DNA of 64,000 bases, taken from Amnibacterium flavum. Lineage in GTDB: Bacteria; Actinomycetota; Actinomycetes; Actinomycetales; Microbacteriaceae. Location of the stretch: the NCBI RefSeq assembly GCF_003097495.1, contig NZ_QEOP01000002.1, forward strand, positions 744,001-808,000, written 5' to 3'. The position numbers were made by a program, and so were the translations under genes. A model generated the notes under the pieces. The model had not been told where the DNA came from and ran no database searches. It saw only the letters and a program-made list of their open reading frames with translations. This document shows positions 45,174-55,043 of the stretch, one piece after another; position 1 is the first letter of the stretch, and each line of letters starts with the position of its first letter.

Positions 45174-45782
45174 ATGAGGCTCTACTCGGATTTCCCCCGC
45201 GCACGCACGATTCAGATCGTCGGCGATCTGATCGCACTCGCCTTCCTCGCCGGTGCCGTCGTGGTCGCCGTGACGGTGCATGCCGCGATCGCCGCCCTGG
45301 CCGACTTCGGCCGCCAGTTGCAGGAGAGCGGCAGCGGATTCGCGAGCAGCATGACCGACATCGGGGCGACCCTCGGTGACGTCCCGTTGATCGGCGGCAC
45401 GATCCGCGCACCGTTCACCGGTGCGAGCGAGGCGGGCGGTGCGCTCGAGTCGGTGGGGCGCGACGCTCAGGAGTCGGTCCTCGGCATCGCCTCCGCGGTC
45501 GGCTGGACCATCGCCGTCCTCGCGATCCTGCTGGTCCTGGTCGCGCGAGTGCTGCCGCGACTGCGCTGGTCGCGGCGAGCAGGGACCGCGGCGGCCCTGT
45601 CCCGCACCCCGGGCGGCATCGACCTGCTCGCGCTCCGCGCCCTGACGGGTGCGGACTCCCGGGCCGTGCTGAAGGTCGTTCCCGCGGGAGCCGATGCCTG
45701 GCGCACCGCGGATCCCGCCGCCCTCCGAGCGCTGGCGGCGCTCGGCGCCCGCGACGCCGGAGTGCGCATCCCCGCGCCCTGA
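45174..45782 (+). CDS. Two-helix membrane protein, hypothetical
   Basis: A 202-residue protein of unknown function, recurrent between pdxT and yebC in Microbacteriaceae by my recollection of the gene order, not checked. It has an N-terminal hydrophobic helix (about residues 14-37, IVGDLIALAFLAGAVVVAVTV), an extracytoplasmic region of about 65 residues, and a second helix (about 105-122, AVGWTIAVLAILLVLVARVL). A cytoplasmic tail of about 80 residues is rich in Ala and Arg. It contains no recognised domain. The frame has strong actinobacterial codon bias, so it is a real gene. Confidence 0.75.
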   Translation: MRLYSDFPRARTIQIVGDLIALAFLAGAVVVAVTVHAAIAALADFGRQLQESGSGFASSMTDIGATLGDVPLIGGTIRAPFTGASEAGGALESVGRDAQESVLGIASAVGWTIAVLAILLVLVARVLPRLRWSRRAGTAAALSRTPGGIDLLALRALTGADSRAVLKVVPAGADAWRTADPAALRALAALGARDAGVRIPAP

Positions 45783-45804
45783 ACCTCCTGACCGGGGCAG
45801 CCTG

Positions 45805-45810
45805 ATCTAG
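45805..45810 (+). promoter_or_regulatory. -10 element of the yebC-ruvC operon (TAGACT)
   Basis: TAGACT predicts transcription from about 45817 and a leader of about 29 nt carrying GAGGAG. Confidence 0.55.
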
Positions 45811-45845
45811 ACTGTCGGGGCACGATCGTCGCACCGAGGAGAGAC

Positions 45846-46604
45846 GTGTCCGGACATTCCAAGTGGGCAACCACCAAGCACAAGAAGGCCGTCATCGACA
45901 GCCGACGTGCCAAGTCGTTCGCCAAGCTGATCAAGAACATCGAAGTCGCCGCCAAGATGGGCGGGGCCGACCTGTCGGGCAACCCGACGCTCGTCGACGC
46001 GGTTCAGAAGGCGAAGAAGACCTCTGTTCCCAACGACAACATCGACCGGGCGATCAAGCGCGGTGCCGGTCTGTCCGGCGAGAGCATCGACTACCAGACG
46101 ATCATGTACGAGGGCTACGCCGCCGGCGGGGTCGCGCTGCTGATCGAGTGCCTCACCGACAACCGCAACCGCGCGGCCGCTGAGGTGCGCACGGCTATGA
46201 CCCGCAACGGCGGCACCATGGCCGACCCGGGAAGCGTCGCCTACAACTTCAGCCGCAAGGGCGTCATCGCGGTCAGCAAGGTCGACGGCCTGACCGAGGA
46301 CGACGTGCTCGCAGCGGTCCTCGACGCCGGAGTCGAAGACGTCAACGACCGCGGCGAGGGCTTCGAGATCGTGACCGAACCGGCCGACCTCGTCGCAGCC
46401 CGCACGGCGCTGCAGGACGCCGGCATCGACTACGACTCTGCCGACGCCGAGTTCGTCCCCGGAATCACGGTCGACGCCGACGCCGACACGGCCCGCAAGG
46501 TGTTCCGTCTGATCGACGCTCTCGAAGACAGCGACGACGTGCAGAACGTCTTCGCGAACATCGACGTCTCGCCCGAGGTCCTCGCCGAGCTCGAGAACGA
46601 CTGA
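45846..46604 (+). CDS. yebC: YebC/PmpR family DNA-binding regulatory protein
   Basis: A 252-residue YebC family protein. The N-terminus [25 protein letters not shown]-type signature is intact, followed by the conserved [22 protein letters not shown] and the [18 protein letters not shown] segment. Homologues act as DNA-binding regulators, and a role in relieving ribosome stalling has been reported for YebC-type proteins, so the function here is open. GTG 45846 has GAGGAG upstream. It precedes ruvC by 6 nt, the usual actinobacterial yebC-ruvCAB order. Confidence 0.96.
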   Translation: MSGHSKWATTKHKKAVIDSRRAKSFAKLIKNIEVAAKMGGADLSGNPTLVDAVQKAKKTSVPNDNIDRAIKRGAGLSGESIDYQTIMYEGYAAGGVALLIECLTDNRNRAAAEVRTAMTRNGGTMADPGSVAYNFSRKGVIAVSKVDGLTEDDVLAAVLDAGVEDVNDRGEGFEIVTEPADLVAARTALQDAGIDYDSADAEFVPGITVDADADTARKVFRLIDALEDSDDVQNVFANIDVSPEVLAELEND

Positions 46605-46610
46605 CCCGCT

Positions 46611-47180
46611 GTGGCCCTCCGTGTGCTGGGGATCGACCCCGGACTCACGCGCTGCGGCTACGGCGTGATCGATGTCGAACCGGGTCGCAGGGCTCGGCTC
46701 GTGACGGTGGGCGTCGTCCGCACCGAGCTCGACCTGCCCGTCGAGCAGCGCGTGCACGGGGTGGCGGTCGGTCTCGAGCGGGTACTCGATGAGTTCACGC
46801 CCGAAGTGGTCGCCCTCGAGCGCGTTTTCGCGCAGCAGAATCTGAGCACGGTGATGGGCACGGCGCAGGCGAGCGGTGTCGTCATGTACCTGTCCGCCGC
46901 GCGCGGTCTGCCCGTCACCCTCCACACGCCGAGCGAGGTCAAGGCAGCCGTCACGGGATACGGTTCCGCCGACAAGAAGCAGGTCGCGAACATGGTGGCC
47001 CGGGTGCTCGGGCTCGACTCGCCGCCGACGCCCGCCGACGCAGCGGATGCTCTGGCTCTCGCGATCTGCCACGCCTGGCGCGGGCCAGCCCGGGTGGCGC
47101 CCGTCGCGGGTGCCGGGGGAGCGGCGCTCACGCCCGCGCAGCGCGCCTGGGCTGAAGCCGAGCGGGCCAGCCGGCGCTGA
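46611..47180 (+). CDS. ruvC: Holliday junction endodeoxyribonuclease RuvC
   Basis: A 189-residue resolvase that cuts Holliday junctions as part of RuvABC. The acidic active site is visible as Asp9 ([15 protein letters not shown]), Glu70 ([12 protein letters not shown]) and the C-terminal pair in [19 protein letters not shown] 46611 lies 6 nt after the yebC stop, so the two are in one operon. The C-terminal about 25 residues ([11 protein letters not shown] and following) are variable, as in relatives. Unusually, a 412-bp non-coding gap separates it from ruvA. Confidence 0.97.
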   Translation: MALRVLGIDPGLTRCGYGVIDVEPGRRARLVTVGVVRTELDLPVEQRVHGVAVGLERVLDEFTPEVVALERVFAQQNLSTVMGTAQASGVVMYLSAARGLPVTLHTPSEVKAAVTGYGSADKKQVANMVARVLGLDSPPTPADAADALALAICHAWRGPARVAPVAGAGGAALTPAQRAWAEAERASRR

Positions 47181-47592
47181 CGCCCATCCGCCCGGGGCCG
47201 CGGTTCGTGGGTGTTGTCGCGCGGATCAGGAGTTCTGCGCGGATCAGGGCGATTTGTGCACGGATCAGGACCGATCCGGGATTTGTCCGGAACCGCGCAC
47301 CACCCCCTGATCCGTGCAGGTGGTGGAGGGTCGGGCGGAGGTCGTGGGCGCCGATCGCGGGTTTCGATCCGCTCTCGCCCATTCGAGCCGAGTTCGGGTG
47401 CTTTCCGGCTGGATCACCTGATCCGTGCGCAATCTCCGTGAACCTTGTCCGTCCGGCCGCGCGCACGTTGCAGCGTGCGGGGCCGGCCGGAACGTGCGCG
47501 CTCGCCCGGAACGCCCAGCTCGGGTCGAACGTGTATTCGACTCGCCGTGGCTCCTCGGCGGGGATGTCCGGGGTCCGATCTAGCGTTGCCGC
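47181..47592. other. Intergenic region with GGATCAGG repeats before ruvA
   Basis: This 412-bp gap interrupts the ruvC-ruvA operon. A motif close to TGCRCGGATCAGG occurs three times forward (about 47218-47230, 47236-47248, 47256-47269) and twice inverted (47306-47318, 47417-47430). Opposed copies can pair, so the region could form a large stem. Other inverted stretches include CCGGCCGC/GGCCGGCCGG around 47453-47490. I see no coding frame with support. The ruvA promoter is at its right end. Confidence 0.75.
47581..47586 (+). promoter_or_regulatory. Leaderless -10 element of ruvA-ruvB (TAGCGT)
   Basis: TAGCGT ends exactly 6 nt before the ATG of ruvA at 47593. There is no ribosome site, so ruvAB has its own leaderless promoter separate from ruvC. 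Confidence 0.7.
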
Positions 47593-48222
47593 ATGATCTC
47601 GTCGCTTCGAGGAACCGTGCTCGCCATCGGCGGGAACCATATCGCCGTCGACGTGCACGGCATCGGCTACTCCGTCTCCGTCACCCCGCAGCATGCCCTC
47701 GAGGTCCGGACCGGCTCCGAGATCACCCTCCACACGGCGCTCATCGTCCGCGAGGACGACATGTCGCTGTTCGGCTTCCACGACGTCGATGAACTGCGGG
47801 TCTTCGACCTCCTCCGCGGCGTCACCGGCGTCGGCCCGAAATCAGCGCTCGGCGTGCTGGGCGTCATGTCTCCCGCTCAGATCGCGATCGCCGTGACCAT
47901 GGAGGACGACGCCGCCTTCCGCAAGGTCTCCGGCATCGGCCCCAAGACCGCGAAGCTCATCGTGCTTCAGCTCACCGGCAAGCTGGTCGCTCCCGCGGCC
48001 GCCGCCCACACCGAGGCCGTCGTCCCCGTCGTCAGCGCCGCGAACGATGTCGTCATCGCGCTCGTCGGACTCGGGTGGCCCGAGCGCACGGCTCAGCAGA
48101 CCGTCGACGACGTTCTCGCGGAGCAGCCCGAGGAGCGCAACACGCAGGCGCTGCTCCGGGCCGCCCTTCAGCTCCTCGGTCCGCGCCAGCCTCTCGGCGC
48201 CGGGTCGGCGGGCCGCCCGTGA
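47593..48222 (+). CDS. ruvA: Holliday junction branch migration protein RuvA
   Basis: A 209-residue RuvA, the tetrameric junction-binding clamp. Domain I is an OB fold ([19 protein letters not shown] and following), domain II has two helix-hairpin-helix motifs ([17 protein letters not shown] and [17 protein letters not shown]), and the RuvB-contacting domain III is at the C-terminus ([24 protein letters not shown]). The start is fixed by the conserved N-terminus and the -10 hexamer 6 nt upstream. The stop overlaps ruvB by 4 nt (GTGA). Confidence 0.98.
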   Translation: MISSLRGTVLAIGGNHIAVDVHGIGYSVSVTPQHALEVRTGSEITLHTALIVREDDMSLFGFHDVDELRVFDLLRGVTGVGPKSALGVLGVMSPAQIAIAVTMEDDAAFRKVSGIGPKTAKLIVLQLTGKLVAPAAAAHTEAVVPVVSAANDVVIALVGLGWPERTAQQTVDDVLAEQPEERNTQALLRAALQLLGPRQPLGAGSAGRP

Positions 48223-49241
48223 CCGAGCCCGCCCTCCAGCCGTCGCCCGAATCCGAGGCGGAGCTCGCCTTCGAGGGCGCGCTGCGGCCCAAGTCCCTCG
48301 GCGAGTTCGTCGGCCAGCCCAAGGTGCGGGGCCAGCTGCAGCTCCTGCTGCGCGCGGCCGCGATGCAGAACCGCGCCCCCGACCACATCCTCCTCGCGGG
48401 CCCTCCCGGTCTCGGCAAGACGACGCTCGCGATGATCGTCGCTCACGAGAGCGGCCGCCCGCTCCGCATGTCCAGCGGTCCGGCCATCCAGCACGCCGGC
48501 GACCTGGCGGCGGTCCTCTCGTCTCTGGTGCCCGGTGAGGTCCTGTTCATCGACGAGATCCACCGCATGGCACGCGCCGCGGAGGAGATGCTCTATCTGG
48601 CGATGGAGGACTTCCGCATCGACATCATGGTCGGCAAGGGAGCCGGCGCCACGTCGATCCCGCTCGACCTGGCGCCCTTCACGCTCGTCGGCGCGACGAC
48701 GCGATCGGGCATGCTGCCCAACCCTCTGCGCGACCGGTTCGGCTTCACCGCCCACCTCGAGTTCTACGAGACGGACGAGCTGCAGCAGGTCCTCGAGCGC
48801 GCCGCGCATCTGCTCGAACTCGACATCGACCCCGTCGCCCTCCGCGAGATCGCCGGTCGCAGTCGGGGAACACCGCGCATCGCGAATCGTCTGCTCCGTC
48901 GTGTGCGCGACTATGCGCTCGTGCACGGCACCAACGCGGGGCACGACGCCGTCGACGCCGCCCTCGAGCTCTACGACGTCGACGCGGTCGGCCTCGACCG
49001 GCTCGACCGCGCGGTCATGCTCGCGATCCTCGAACGGTTCGACGGCGGCCCCGTCGGCCTCGGCACTCTCGCCGTCTCGGTGGGGGAGGAGGCCGACACC
49101 ATCGAGTCGGTCGTCGAACCCTTCCTGGTCCGCATCGGACTCCTCGGCCGCACCCCGCGCGGCCGCATCGCGACTCACGCGGCCTGGCAGCATTTCGGCG
49201 TCACTCCGCGTGCGCCCCAGAACGCGCTCTGGACCGACTGA
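48219..49241 (+). CDS. ruvB: Holliday junction branch migration ATPase RuvB
   Basis: A 340-residue AAA+ motor of branch migration. Walker A is [16 protein letters not shown], Walker [10 protein letters not shown], sensor 1 [11 protein letters not shown], and the arginine finger NPLRDRFGF. The C-terminal winged helix includes [16 protein letters not shown] and [20 protein letters not shown] 48219 overlaps the ruvA stop by 4 nt. The N-terminal extension of about 25 residues before EFVGQ is normal. Confidence 0.98.
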   Translation: MTEPALQPSPESEAELAFEGALRPKSLGEFVGQPKVRGQLQLLLRAAAMQNRAPDHILLAGPPGLGKTTLAMIVAHESGRPLRMSSGPAIQHAGDLAAVLSSLVPGEVLFIDEIHRMARAAEEMLYLAMEDFRIDIMVGKGAGATSIPLDLAPFTLVGATTRSGMLPNPLRDRFGFTAHLEFYETDELQQVLERAAHLLELDIDPVALREIAGRSRGTPRIANRLLRRVRDYALVHGTNAGHDAVDAALELYDVDAVGLDRLDRAVMLAILERFDGGPVGLGTLAVSVGEEADTIESVVEPFLVRIGLLGRTPRGRIATHAAWQHFGVTPRAPQNALWTD

Positions 49242-49335
49242 CCACTGTTCCGATCGCCGCGGCGTCCTCGTCCGCAGCGGATCGGCTCGTCGCGAGACCT
49301 GCGCCCCCACGGGAGCGGTCATAGCGGGCAGCGGC

Positions 49336-49341
49336 TAGGAT
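49336..49341 (+). promoter_or_regulatory. -10 element of yajC-secD-secF (TAGGAT)
   Basis: TAGGAT predicts a start near 49348 and a leader of about 85 nt before yajC. Confidence 0.45.
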
Positions 49342-49432
49342 GCCAACAGTCACAGGGGTGGCGCAGACGCGCCCACACCCCATCCGTGAGCCGTAGCCGG
49401 CCCGGATCAACTTCACTCGGAAGGCTTTCAGC

Positions 49433-49846
49433 GTGCCAATCGATCCGTTGACCATCATCATGGTCCTGGTCCTCGCCGTCCTCATCTTCTTCACATTCCG
49501 CAACGGACGCAAGCGTTCACGCGACATGGCGGCGATGCAGGACCGTACCCGCGTCGGTGCGGAGATCATGACCAACTTCGGCCTGTTCGGAACCATCGTC
49601 GCCATCGACGACGAGGAGAACCAGGTCCAGGTCGAGACCAGCCCGGGAACCATCCTCACCGTGCACCGTCAGACCATCGCCAAGATCATCACGCCCGACG
49701 AGGTCGTCAGCGACGATGAGGCCGAGGCCGTCGAAGAGGGCGAGATCGAGAGCGCCGAGGAGCTGGCCGCGCGCGAGCCCCAGTTCGGTGAGCGAGTCGA
49801 CGGCACGCCCGCCGAATCGAACGCCCAGAAGAAGGCCGACGACTAA
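49433..49846 (+). CDS. yajC: Preprotein translocase subunit YajC
   Basis: A 137-residue single-span membrane protein that associates with SecDF. The N-terminal helix is ILTIIMVLVLAVLIFFTF-like (residues about 6-22, LTIIMVLVLAVLIFFTFRN), followed by the conserved RNGRKRSRDMAAMQDRTRVGAEIMTNFGLFGTI beta-barrel-like core. The C-terminal 60 residues are strongly acidic and Glu/Asp/Ala-rich, longer than in E. coli YajC but usual for actinobacteria. GTG 49433 has GGAAGG 7 nt upstream. A terminator-like hairpin separates it from secD. Confidence 0.95.
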   Translation: MPIDPLTIIMVLVLAVLIFFTFRNGRKRSRDMAAMQDRTRVGAEIMTNFGLFGTIVAIDDEENQVQVETSPGTILTVHRQTIAKIITPDEVVSDDEAEAVEEGEIESAEELAAREPQFGERVDGTPAESNAQKKADD

Positions 49847-49859
49847 CCTTCGATTCGTG

Positions 49860-49892
49860 GATCGCCCGCCCCGACCGGCGGGCGATCGTTTT
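49860..49892 (+). terminator. Terminator-like hairpin between yajC and secD
   Basis: GATCGCCCGCC and GGCGGGCGATC form a perfect 11-bp stem around CCGACC, followed by GTTTTG. It starts 14 nt after the yajC stop and ends about 40 nt before secD, so it could attenuate secDF relative to yajC. Confidence 0.85.
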
Positions 49893-49933
49893 GTCCCCGC
49901 GAGGCTTCCGTCTCCTCGAGAAAGCTGTACTCC

Positions 49934-51706
49934 TTGGCCAAGTCGAACACCCCGGTGCGCAAAGCACGTCGCGCACTCATCGGGCTCGCCGCCATCTTCG
50001 TCGTCCTCATCGGCCTGAACACAGCGGGAGCGCTGTTCGCCGGTTGGAACTGGACACCGAAACTCGCCCTCGACCTCGAAGGCGGCACCGAGATCCGGCT
50101 CGCCCCCGTCGTCGAAGGCGATGGCGAGGTCTCGAGCGAGCAGCTCAGCCAGGCCGTCTCGATCATCCGTCAGCGCATCGACGCGGCCGGCGTCTCCGAG
50201 TCCGAGATCACGACGGAGGGCGGCAGCAACATCGTCGTCTCCATCCCCGGCCAGCCCGACGAGCAGACCCTGGAGCGCATCGAGGCCTCCGCGAAGCTCG
50301 ACTTCCGCCCGGTCCTCCTGGCCGGTACCCCGGCGACGAGCGAGGTGGGCGCCGAGGGCACGACCCCCACCCCGGACGCGACTCCGGCCCCCGAGCCGAC
50401 GGACCCCAGCGACCTCAGCCAGGTGACGCCCGCCCTGCAGACCGCGTACGACAACTTCGATTGCGCGAGCATCGACGAGACCGTCGTACCGCCCGCCGAC
50501 GAGCCCTTCCTCACCTGCGAGGTCGACAGCAGCGCCAAGTACCTCCTCGGCCCCGTGGAGGTGACGGGCGAGAACCTGAGCGACGCCACCAGCGGCGTCG
50601 TCACCACTTCCACCGGAGCGAGCACCGGCACCTGGGCGGTCAACCTCCAGTTCGACGGCAAGGGCACCGAGGAGTTCGCCGCCGTCACGACGCGCCTCAC
50701 GGGGCTCGAATCGCCGCGCAACCAGTTCGCCGTCGTGGTCGACAACAAGGTGATCATCGCGCCGGCATCGAACGCGGTCATCACCGACGGCCGCGCGCAG
50801 ATCACCGGGTCGTTCGACCAGGAGACCTCGAAGTCACTCGCCGATCAGCTGAAGTACGGCGCGCTGCCGATCAGCTTCACCGTGCAGAGCTCCGACACGA
50901 TCTCCGCGACGCTGGGTTCCGAGCAGCTGCGCAGCGGTCTCATCGCAGGAGCGATCGGTCTGCTCCTCGTCGTCGTGTACTCGCTCTTCCAGTACCGCAC
51001 CCTGGGCCTCGTGACCGTCGCATCGCTCGTGGTCGCGGCCGCGATCACCTACCTCGTGATCACGATCCTGTCCTGGCGAGAGGGCTACCGTCTGTCGCTC
51101 GCCGGTGTCGCCGGTCTGATCGTGGCTATCGGTATCACCGCCGACTCGTTCATCGTCTACTTCGAACGAATACGAGACGAGCTCCGCGACGGTCGAGGGC
51201 TCGAAGGAGCCGTCGAGTCGGGATGGAAGCGCGCACTGCGCACGATCCTCGCCTCCGACACGGTCAACTTCCTCGCGGCGATCGTGCTCTTCGTGGTCGC
51301 GATCGGCAACGTCCGCGGCTTCGCCCTGACGCTCGGCATCACGACCATCATCGACATCATCGTCGTCACCCTGTTCACCCACCCCGTCCTGCAACTGCTG
51401 GCGAAGACGAGATTCTTCTCCGAAGGCCACCGGGCGTCGGGACTCGACCCCAAGGCTCTCGGCGCGGTCTACCGCGGCCGCGCCGTGTTCAAGGCGCCCA
51501 CCGTGGTCGCGGGCAAGACCGCAGCCAGCCGTGGGGAGGCGGTGCGCCGCCAGACCATCGCCGAACGCAAGGCCGCGGAGTCCAGTGGGTCCACCACGAC
51601 CGCGACGCTCGAACCGCCCGCGACGCCTTCGAGCGACAGCACATCGAGCAGCACGGGATCGACCTCGGCCCGCAAACCGTCGAACAGCAAGAAGGGCAAG
51701 CGCTGA
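49934..51706 (+). CDS. secD: Protein translocase subunit SecD
   Basis: A 590-residue RND-type membrane protein that, with SecF, uses the proton gradient to help release exported proteins. A first helix (about residues 12-32) is followed by the large P1 periplasmic-type domain (KLALDLEGGTEIRL at its start), with a Pro/Thr-rich actinobacterial insert (about residues 135-160). Five helices follow (SGLIAGAIGLLLVVVYSLF, GLVTVASLVVAAAITYLVI, LAGVAGLIVAIGITADSFIV with the conserved Asp, and others). The C-terminal tail is Ser/Thr-rich. The start is TTG 49934: no ATG or GTG in frame fits. The stop shares one base with secF. Confidence 0.97.
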   Translation: MAKSNTPVRKARRALIGLAAIFVVLIGLNTAGALFAGWNWTPKLALDLEGGTEIRLAPVVEGDGEVSSEQLSQAVSIIRQRIDAAGVSESEITTEGGSNIVVSIPGQPDEQTLERIEASAKLDFRPVLLAGTPATSEVGAEGTTPTPDATPAPEPTDPSDLSQVTPALQTAYDNFDCASIDETVVPPADEPFLTCEVDSSAKYLLGPVEVTGENLSDATSGVVTTSTGASTGTWAVNLQFDGKGTEEFAAVTTRLTGLESPRNQFAVVVDNKVIIAPASNAVITDGRAQITGSFDQETSKSLADQLKYGALPISFTVQSSDTISATLGSEQLRSGLIAGAIGLLLVVVYSLFQYRTLGLVTVASLVVAAAITYLVITILSWREGYRLSLAGVAGLIVAIGITADSFIVYFERIRDELRDGRGLEGAVESGWKRALRTILASDTVNFLAAIVLFVVAIGNVRGFALTLGITTIIDIIVVTLFTHPVLQLLAKTRFFSEGHRASGLDPKALGAVYRGRAVFKAPTVVAGKTAASRGEAVRRQTIAERKAAESSGSTTTATLEPPATPSSDSTSSSTGSTSARKPSNSKKGKR

Positions 51707-52692
51707 TGGCCAGCTTCTCCGAGTTCGGAAACGCCCTCTACACCGGTGCGCGCTCGATCAACATCGTCGGTCGCCGTCGCACCTGGTTCATCATCTCGGC
51801 CGTGGCCGTGCTGCTCTCGATCCTCATCCCCGTCGCCCGCGGCGGGTTCGTCTTCGGCATCGAGTTCACCGGCGGGTCCGAGTACCAGATCTCGAACCTC
51901 GACAACCCCGACCAGAGCATCGCGACCGACGCGGTGACCTCGGTCGTCCCGACGGCCGTCCCCAAGGTCACGACGGTGAGCGGCGACGGCATCCGGGTGC
52001 AGACCGACCAGCTCGGCGACGACGAGAGCACGGCGGTCCGCCAGGCCCTCGCCGACGGCTACGACGTGCCCGTCACCGACGTGACCGAGTCGTTCATCGG
52101 CCCGTCATGGGGTGCGGACATCACCGGCCAGGCGATCCGCGGCTTGATCATCTTCCTGGCGGCGGCCTTCGTCTTCATGGCGATCTACTTCCGGACCTGG
52201 AAAATGTCGATCGCCGCGATGGTCGCGCTGCTCCACGACCTCGTCATCACGGCCGGCGTGTACGGCATCGTCGGCTTCGAGGTCACTCCGGCGGCGGTGA
52301 TCGGATTCCTGACGATCCTCGGCTACTCGCTCTACGACACCGTCGTGGTCTTCGACAAGATCCGCGAGAACACCCGGGGCGGTGACGCGAGCTCGGCTCG
52401 CACCTTTGCCGAATCGGTGAACCTCGCGGTCAACCAGACGCTCGTGCGATCGATCAACACCTCCGTCGTGGCCATCCTGCCCGTCGCCGGCATCCTCTTC
52501 ATCGGCGCGTTCGTGCTCGGTGCGGGCACGCTGCGCGACATCGCACTCGCCCTGTTCATCGGAATCCTGGTCGGCACCTACTCGACGATCTTCGTCGCGG
52601 CGCCGCTGTACTCCCTTCTCCGCGAGCGCGAGCCGGCGGTTCAGAAGGAGACCAAGCGGGCCATCGAACTCCGGGAGAAGAGCCTCTCGTGA
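51706..52692 (+). CDS. secF: Protein translocase subunit SecF
   Basis: A 328-residue SecF with six helices. After a short N-terminal segment, helix 1 (WFIISAVAVLLSILIPVA) precedes the GIEFTGGSEYQI domain. Helices 2-6 follow with GLIIFLAAAFVFMAIYF, the motif LLHDLVITAGVYGI, FLTILGYSLYDTVVVFDKIREN and VVAILPVAGILFIGA. The Asp of LYDTVVVFDKI is the proton-coupling position. ATG 51706 overlaps the secD stop by one base. A basic C-terminal tail follows the last helix. Confidence 0.98.
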   Translation: MASFSEFGNALYTGARSINIVGRRRTWFIISAVAVLLSILIPVARGGFVFGIEFTGGSEYQISNLDNPDQSIATDAVTSVVPTAVPKVTTVSGDGIRVQTDQLGDDESTAVRQALADGYDVPVTDVTESFIGPSWGADITGQAIRGLIIFLAAAFVFMAIYFRTWKMSIAAMVALLHDLVITAGVYGIVGFEVTPAAVIGFLTILGYSLYDTVVVFDKIRENTRGGDASSARTFAESVNLAVNQTLVRSINTSVVAILPVAGILFIGAFVLGAGTLRDIALALFIGILVGTYSTIFVAAPLYSLLREREPAVQKETKRAIELREKSLS

Positions 52693-52766
52693 TGGCGGCG
52701 TCCCCGGACCGCGCAGAATAGACAGGCGCTCTCGCGCGTTGTCAGTGACAGGGAGGTGACGAAACG

Positions 52767-55025
52767 ATGACCGAGGTCCAGCAGACCAGCACGTCGTTGC
52801 GGCGCCTCGTGCCGCGCATCTTCTCGCGAGCACAGCCGCAGGGCGCCGTCGAGATGCTGTTGCGCACCCTGCGCACCCACCATCCCAAGGCCGACCTGTC
52901 GATCATCGAGCGGGCCTACACCGCCGCTGAGAAGGCGCACCGCGGTCAGAAGCGCGACAGCGGCGAGCCCTACATCACCCACCCCGTGGCGGTCGCGCAG
53001 ATCCTCGCGGATCTCGGCATCGGGCCGAAGACGGTGGCCGCTGCGCTGCTGCACGACACCGTCGAGGACACCGGGTACACCCTCGAGCAGATCCACGGCG
53101 AGTTCGGCGACGAGGTCGCTATGCTCGTCGACGGCGTCACCAAGCTCGACAAGCTGAAGTACGGCGACAGCGCGCAGGCCGAGACGGTCCGCAAGATGGT
53201 CGTCGCGATGTCGAAGGACATCCGGGTGCTCGTCATCAAGCTCGCGGACCGGCTGCACAACGCCCGCACCTGGGGCTTCGTCTCGCACGAGCGGGCCGCC
53301 CGCAAGGCGCAGGAGACGCTCGAGATCTACGCGCCCCTCGCGCATCGTCTCGGAATCCAGGCCATCAAGCTCGAGCTCGAGGACCTGTCGTTCGCGGTGC
53401 TCTACCCCAAGCTGTACGCCGAGATCGAGAGCCTCGTCCGTCAGCGCACCCCTCAGCGCGAGGGATTCGTGCAGGAGGTCATCGAGGCGGTCCAGGACGA
53501 CCTGCGCGTCGCGAAGATCAAGGGCAAGGTCGCCGGTCGACCGAAGCAGTACTACTCGATCTATCAGAAGATGATCGTGCGCGGCCGCGACTTCGACGAG
53601 ATCTACGACCTCGTCGGCATCCGTGTGCTCGTCGACTCCGTTCGCGACTGCTACGCCGTGCTCGGTGCGATCCACGCGCGCTGGACTCCCGTGCCGGGCC
53701 GCTTCAAGGACTACATCGCCACCCCCAAGTTCAACCTGTACCAGTCGCTGCACACGACTGTCATCGGTCCCGACGGTCGACCCGTCGAGATCCAGATCCG
53801 CACCCACGAGATGCACCAGCGCGCCGAGTTCGGTGTTGCCGCGCACTGGAAGTACAAGGAGCGGATGGCGGGAGGCCGCGGTTCGTCGAAGGTGGCGACC
53901 GCTCCGCAGGACGAGACCGACATGGCCTGGCTGGCCCACCTGTCCGACTGGCAGGCGGAGACCGCCGACCCGGGTGAGTTCCTGGACTCTCTCCGCTTCG
54001 AGATCGGAGCGAAGGAGGTCTACGTCTTCACGCCGAAGGGTCGGGTGATCGGCCTGCCCTCGGGGGCGACGCCCGTCGACTTCGCCTACGCGGTGCACAC
54101 CGACATCGGTCACCGCACCATGGGCGCCAAGGTGAACGGCCGGCTCGTACCGCTCGAGAGCTCTCTTCAGAGCGGTGACGTCGTCGAGATCTTCACCTCG
54201 AAGAACCCCGACTCGGGGCCCAGCCAGGACTGGTTGAGCTTCGTCAAGAGCCCTCGGGCGCGCAACAAGATCCGTCAGTGGTTCACGAAGGAGCGCCGCG
54301 ACGAGGCGATCGAGCAGGGCAAGGACGCGATCACGCGGGCGATGCGCAAGCAGAACCTGCCGCTCCAGCGCCTGATGAGCCAGGACGTGTTCGCCGGGGT
54401 GGCGGCCCAGATGCGTTACGACGACGTATCTGCCCTCTACGCGGCTCTCGGCGAGGGACACGTCTCGACCCAGTCGGTCATCGAGAAGGTGCTCGCGAAC
54501 GTTCAGGGCGAGGAGGAGAGCGAAGAGGTCGAGCCGGCTCTGCCGTCGCGGCCCCGCCGCCCATTGCGCAACAGCGACTCCGGTGTGCTCGTGCGCGGTG
54601 CGCCCGACATCCTCGTCAAGCTGGCCAAGTGCTGCACGCCCGTCCCGGGCGACGACATCGTGGGCTTCATCACCCGCGGCTCGGGTGTCTCCGTCCACCG
54701 CACCGACTGCAACAACGTGCAGGAGCTGCGCACCCAGCCCGAGCGGATGATCGATGTCGAGTGGGCGCCCTCGTCGAAGAGCGTCTTCCTCGTGCAGATC
54801 CAGGTCGAGGCTCTCGATCGGGCGGGCCTGCTGTCGGACGTCACACGGGTGCTGTCCGAGCACCACGTCAACATCCTCTCCGCAACGGTGTCGACATCGA
54901 CGGACAGGCTCGCGCTCAGTCGCTTCGTGTTCGAGATGGGCGATACGACCCACCTCGACCGGGTGCTCAACGCCGTGCGGCGCATCGACGCCGTCTACGA
55001 CGTGTACCGGGTCTCCGCGGGATGA
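52767..55025 (+). CDS. relA: Bifunctional (p)ppGpp synthetase/hydrolase Rel
   Basis: A 752-residue long RelA/SpoT protein that makes and degrades (p)ppGpp in the stringent response. The HD hydrolase domain is intact ([32 protein letters not shown]). The synthetase domain has [13 protein letters not shown] and DLVGIRVLV, then the G-loop region [20 protein letters not shown] and [28 protein letters not shown] domain ([27 protein letters not shown]) and a C-terminal ACT domain complete it. The conserved cysteine pair near residue 620 ([17 protein letters not shown]) is present. GGGAGGTGA precedes ATG 52767. It follows secF and is read from TAGACA near 52720. Confidence 0.98.
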   Translation: MTEVQQTSTSLRRLVPRIFSRAQPQGAVEMLLRTLRTHHPKADLSIIERAYTAAEKAHRGQKRDSGEPYITHPVAVAQILADLGIGPKTVAAALLHDTVEDTGYTLEQIHGEFGDEVAMLVDGVTKLDKLKYGDSAQAETVRKMVVAMSKDIRVLVIKLADRLHNARTWGFVSHERAARKAQETLEIYAPLAHRLGIQAIKLELEDLSFAVLYPKLYAEIESLVRQRTPQREGFVQEVIEAVQDDLRVAKIKGKVAGRPKQYYSIYQKMIVRGRDFDEIYDLVGIRVLVDSVRDCYAVLGAIHARWTPVPGRFKDYIATPKFNLYQSLHTTVIGPDGRPVEIQIRTHEMHQRAEFGVAAHWKYKERMAGGRGSSKVATAPQDETDMAWLAHLSDWQAETADPGEFLDSLRFEIGAKEVYVFTPKGRVIGLPSGATPVDFAYAVHTDIGHRTMGAKVNGRLVPLESSLQSGDVVEIFTSKNPDSGPSQDWLSFVKSPRARNKIRQWFTKERRDEAIEQGKDAITRAMRKQNLPLQRLMSQDVFAGVAAQMRYDDVSALYAALGEGHVSTQSVIEKVLANVQGEEESEEVEPALPSRPRRPLRNSDSGVLVRGAPDILVKLAKCCTPVPGDDIVGFITRGSGVSVHRTDCNNVQELRTQPERMIDVEWAPSSKSVFLVQIQVEALDRAGLLSDVTRVLSEHHVNILSATVSTSTDRLALSRFVFEMGDTTHLDRVLNAVRRIDAVYDVYRVSAG

Positions 55026-55043
55026 CATCTTCGTTCTGATCGA

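Noticed and set aside
52641-55028. Long open frame antisense to relA
   Set aside because: The plus strand encodes an intact Rel. The antisense frame has the composition typical of reversed high-GC codons.
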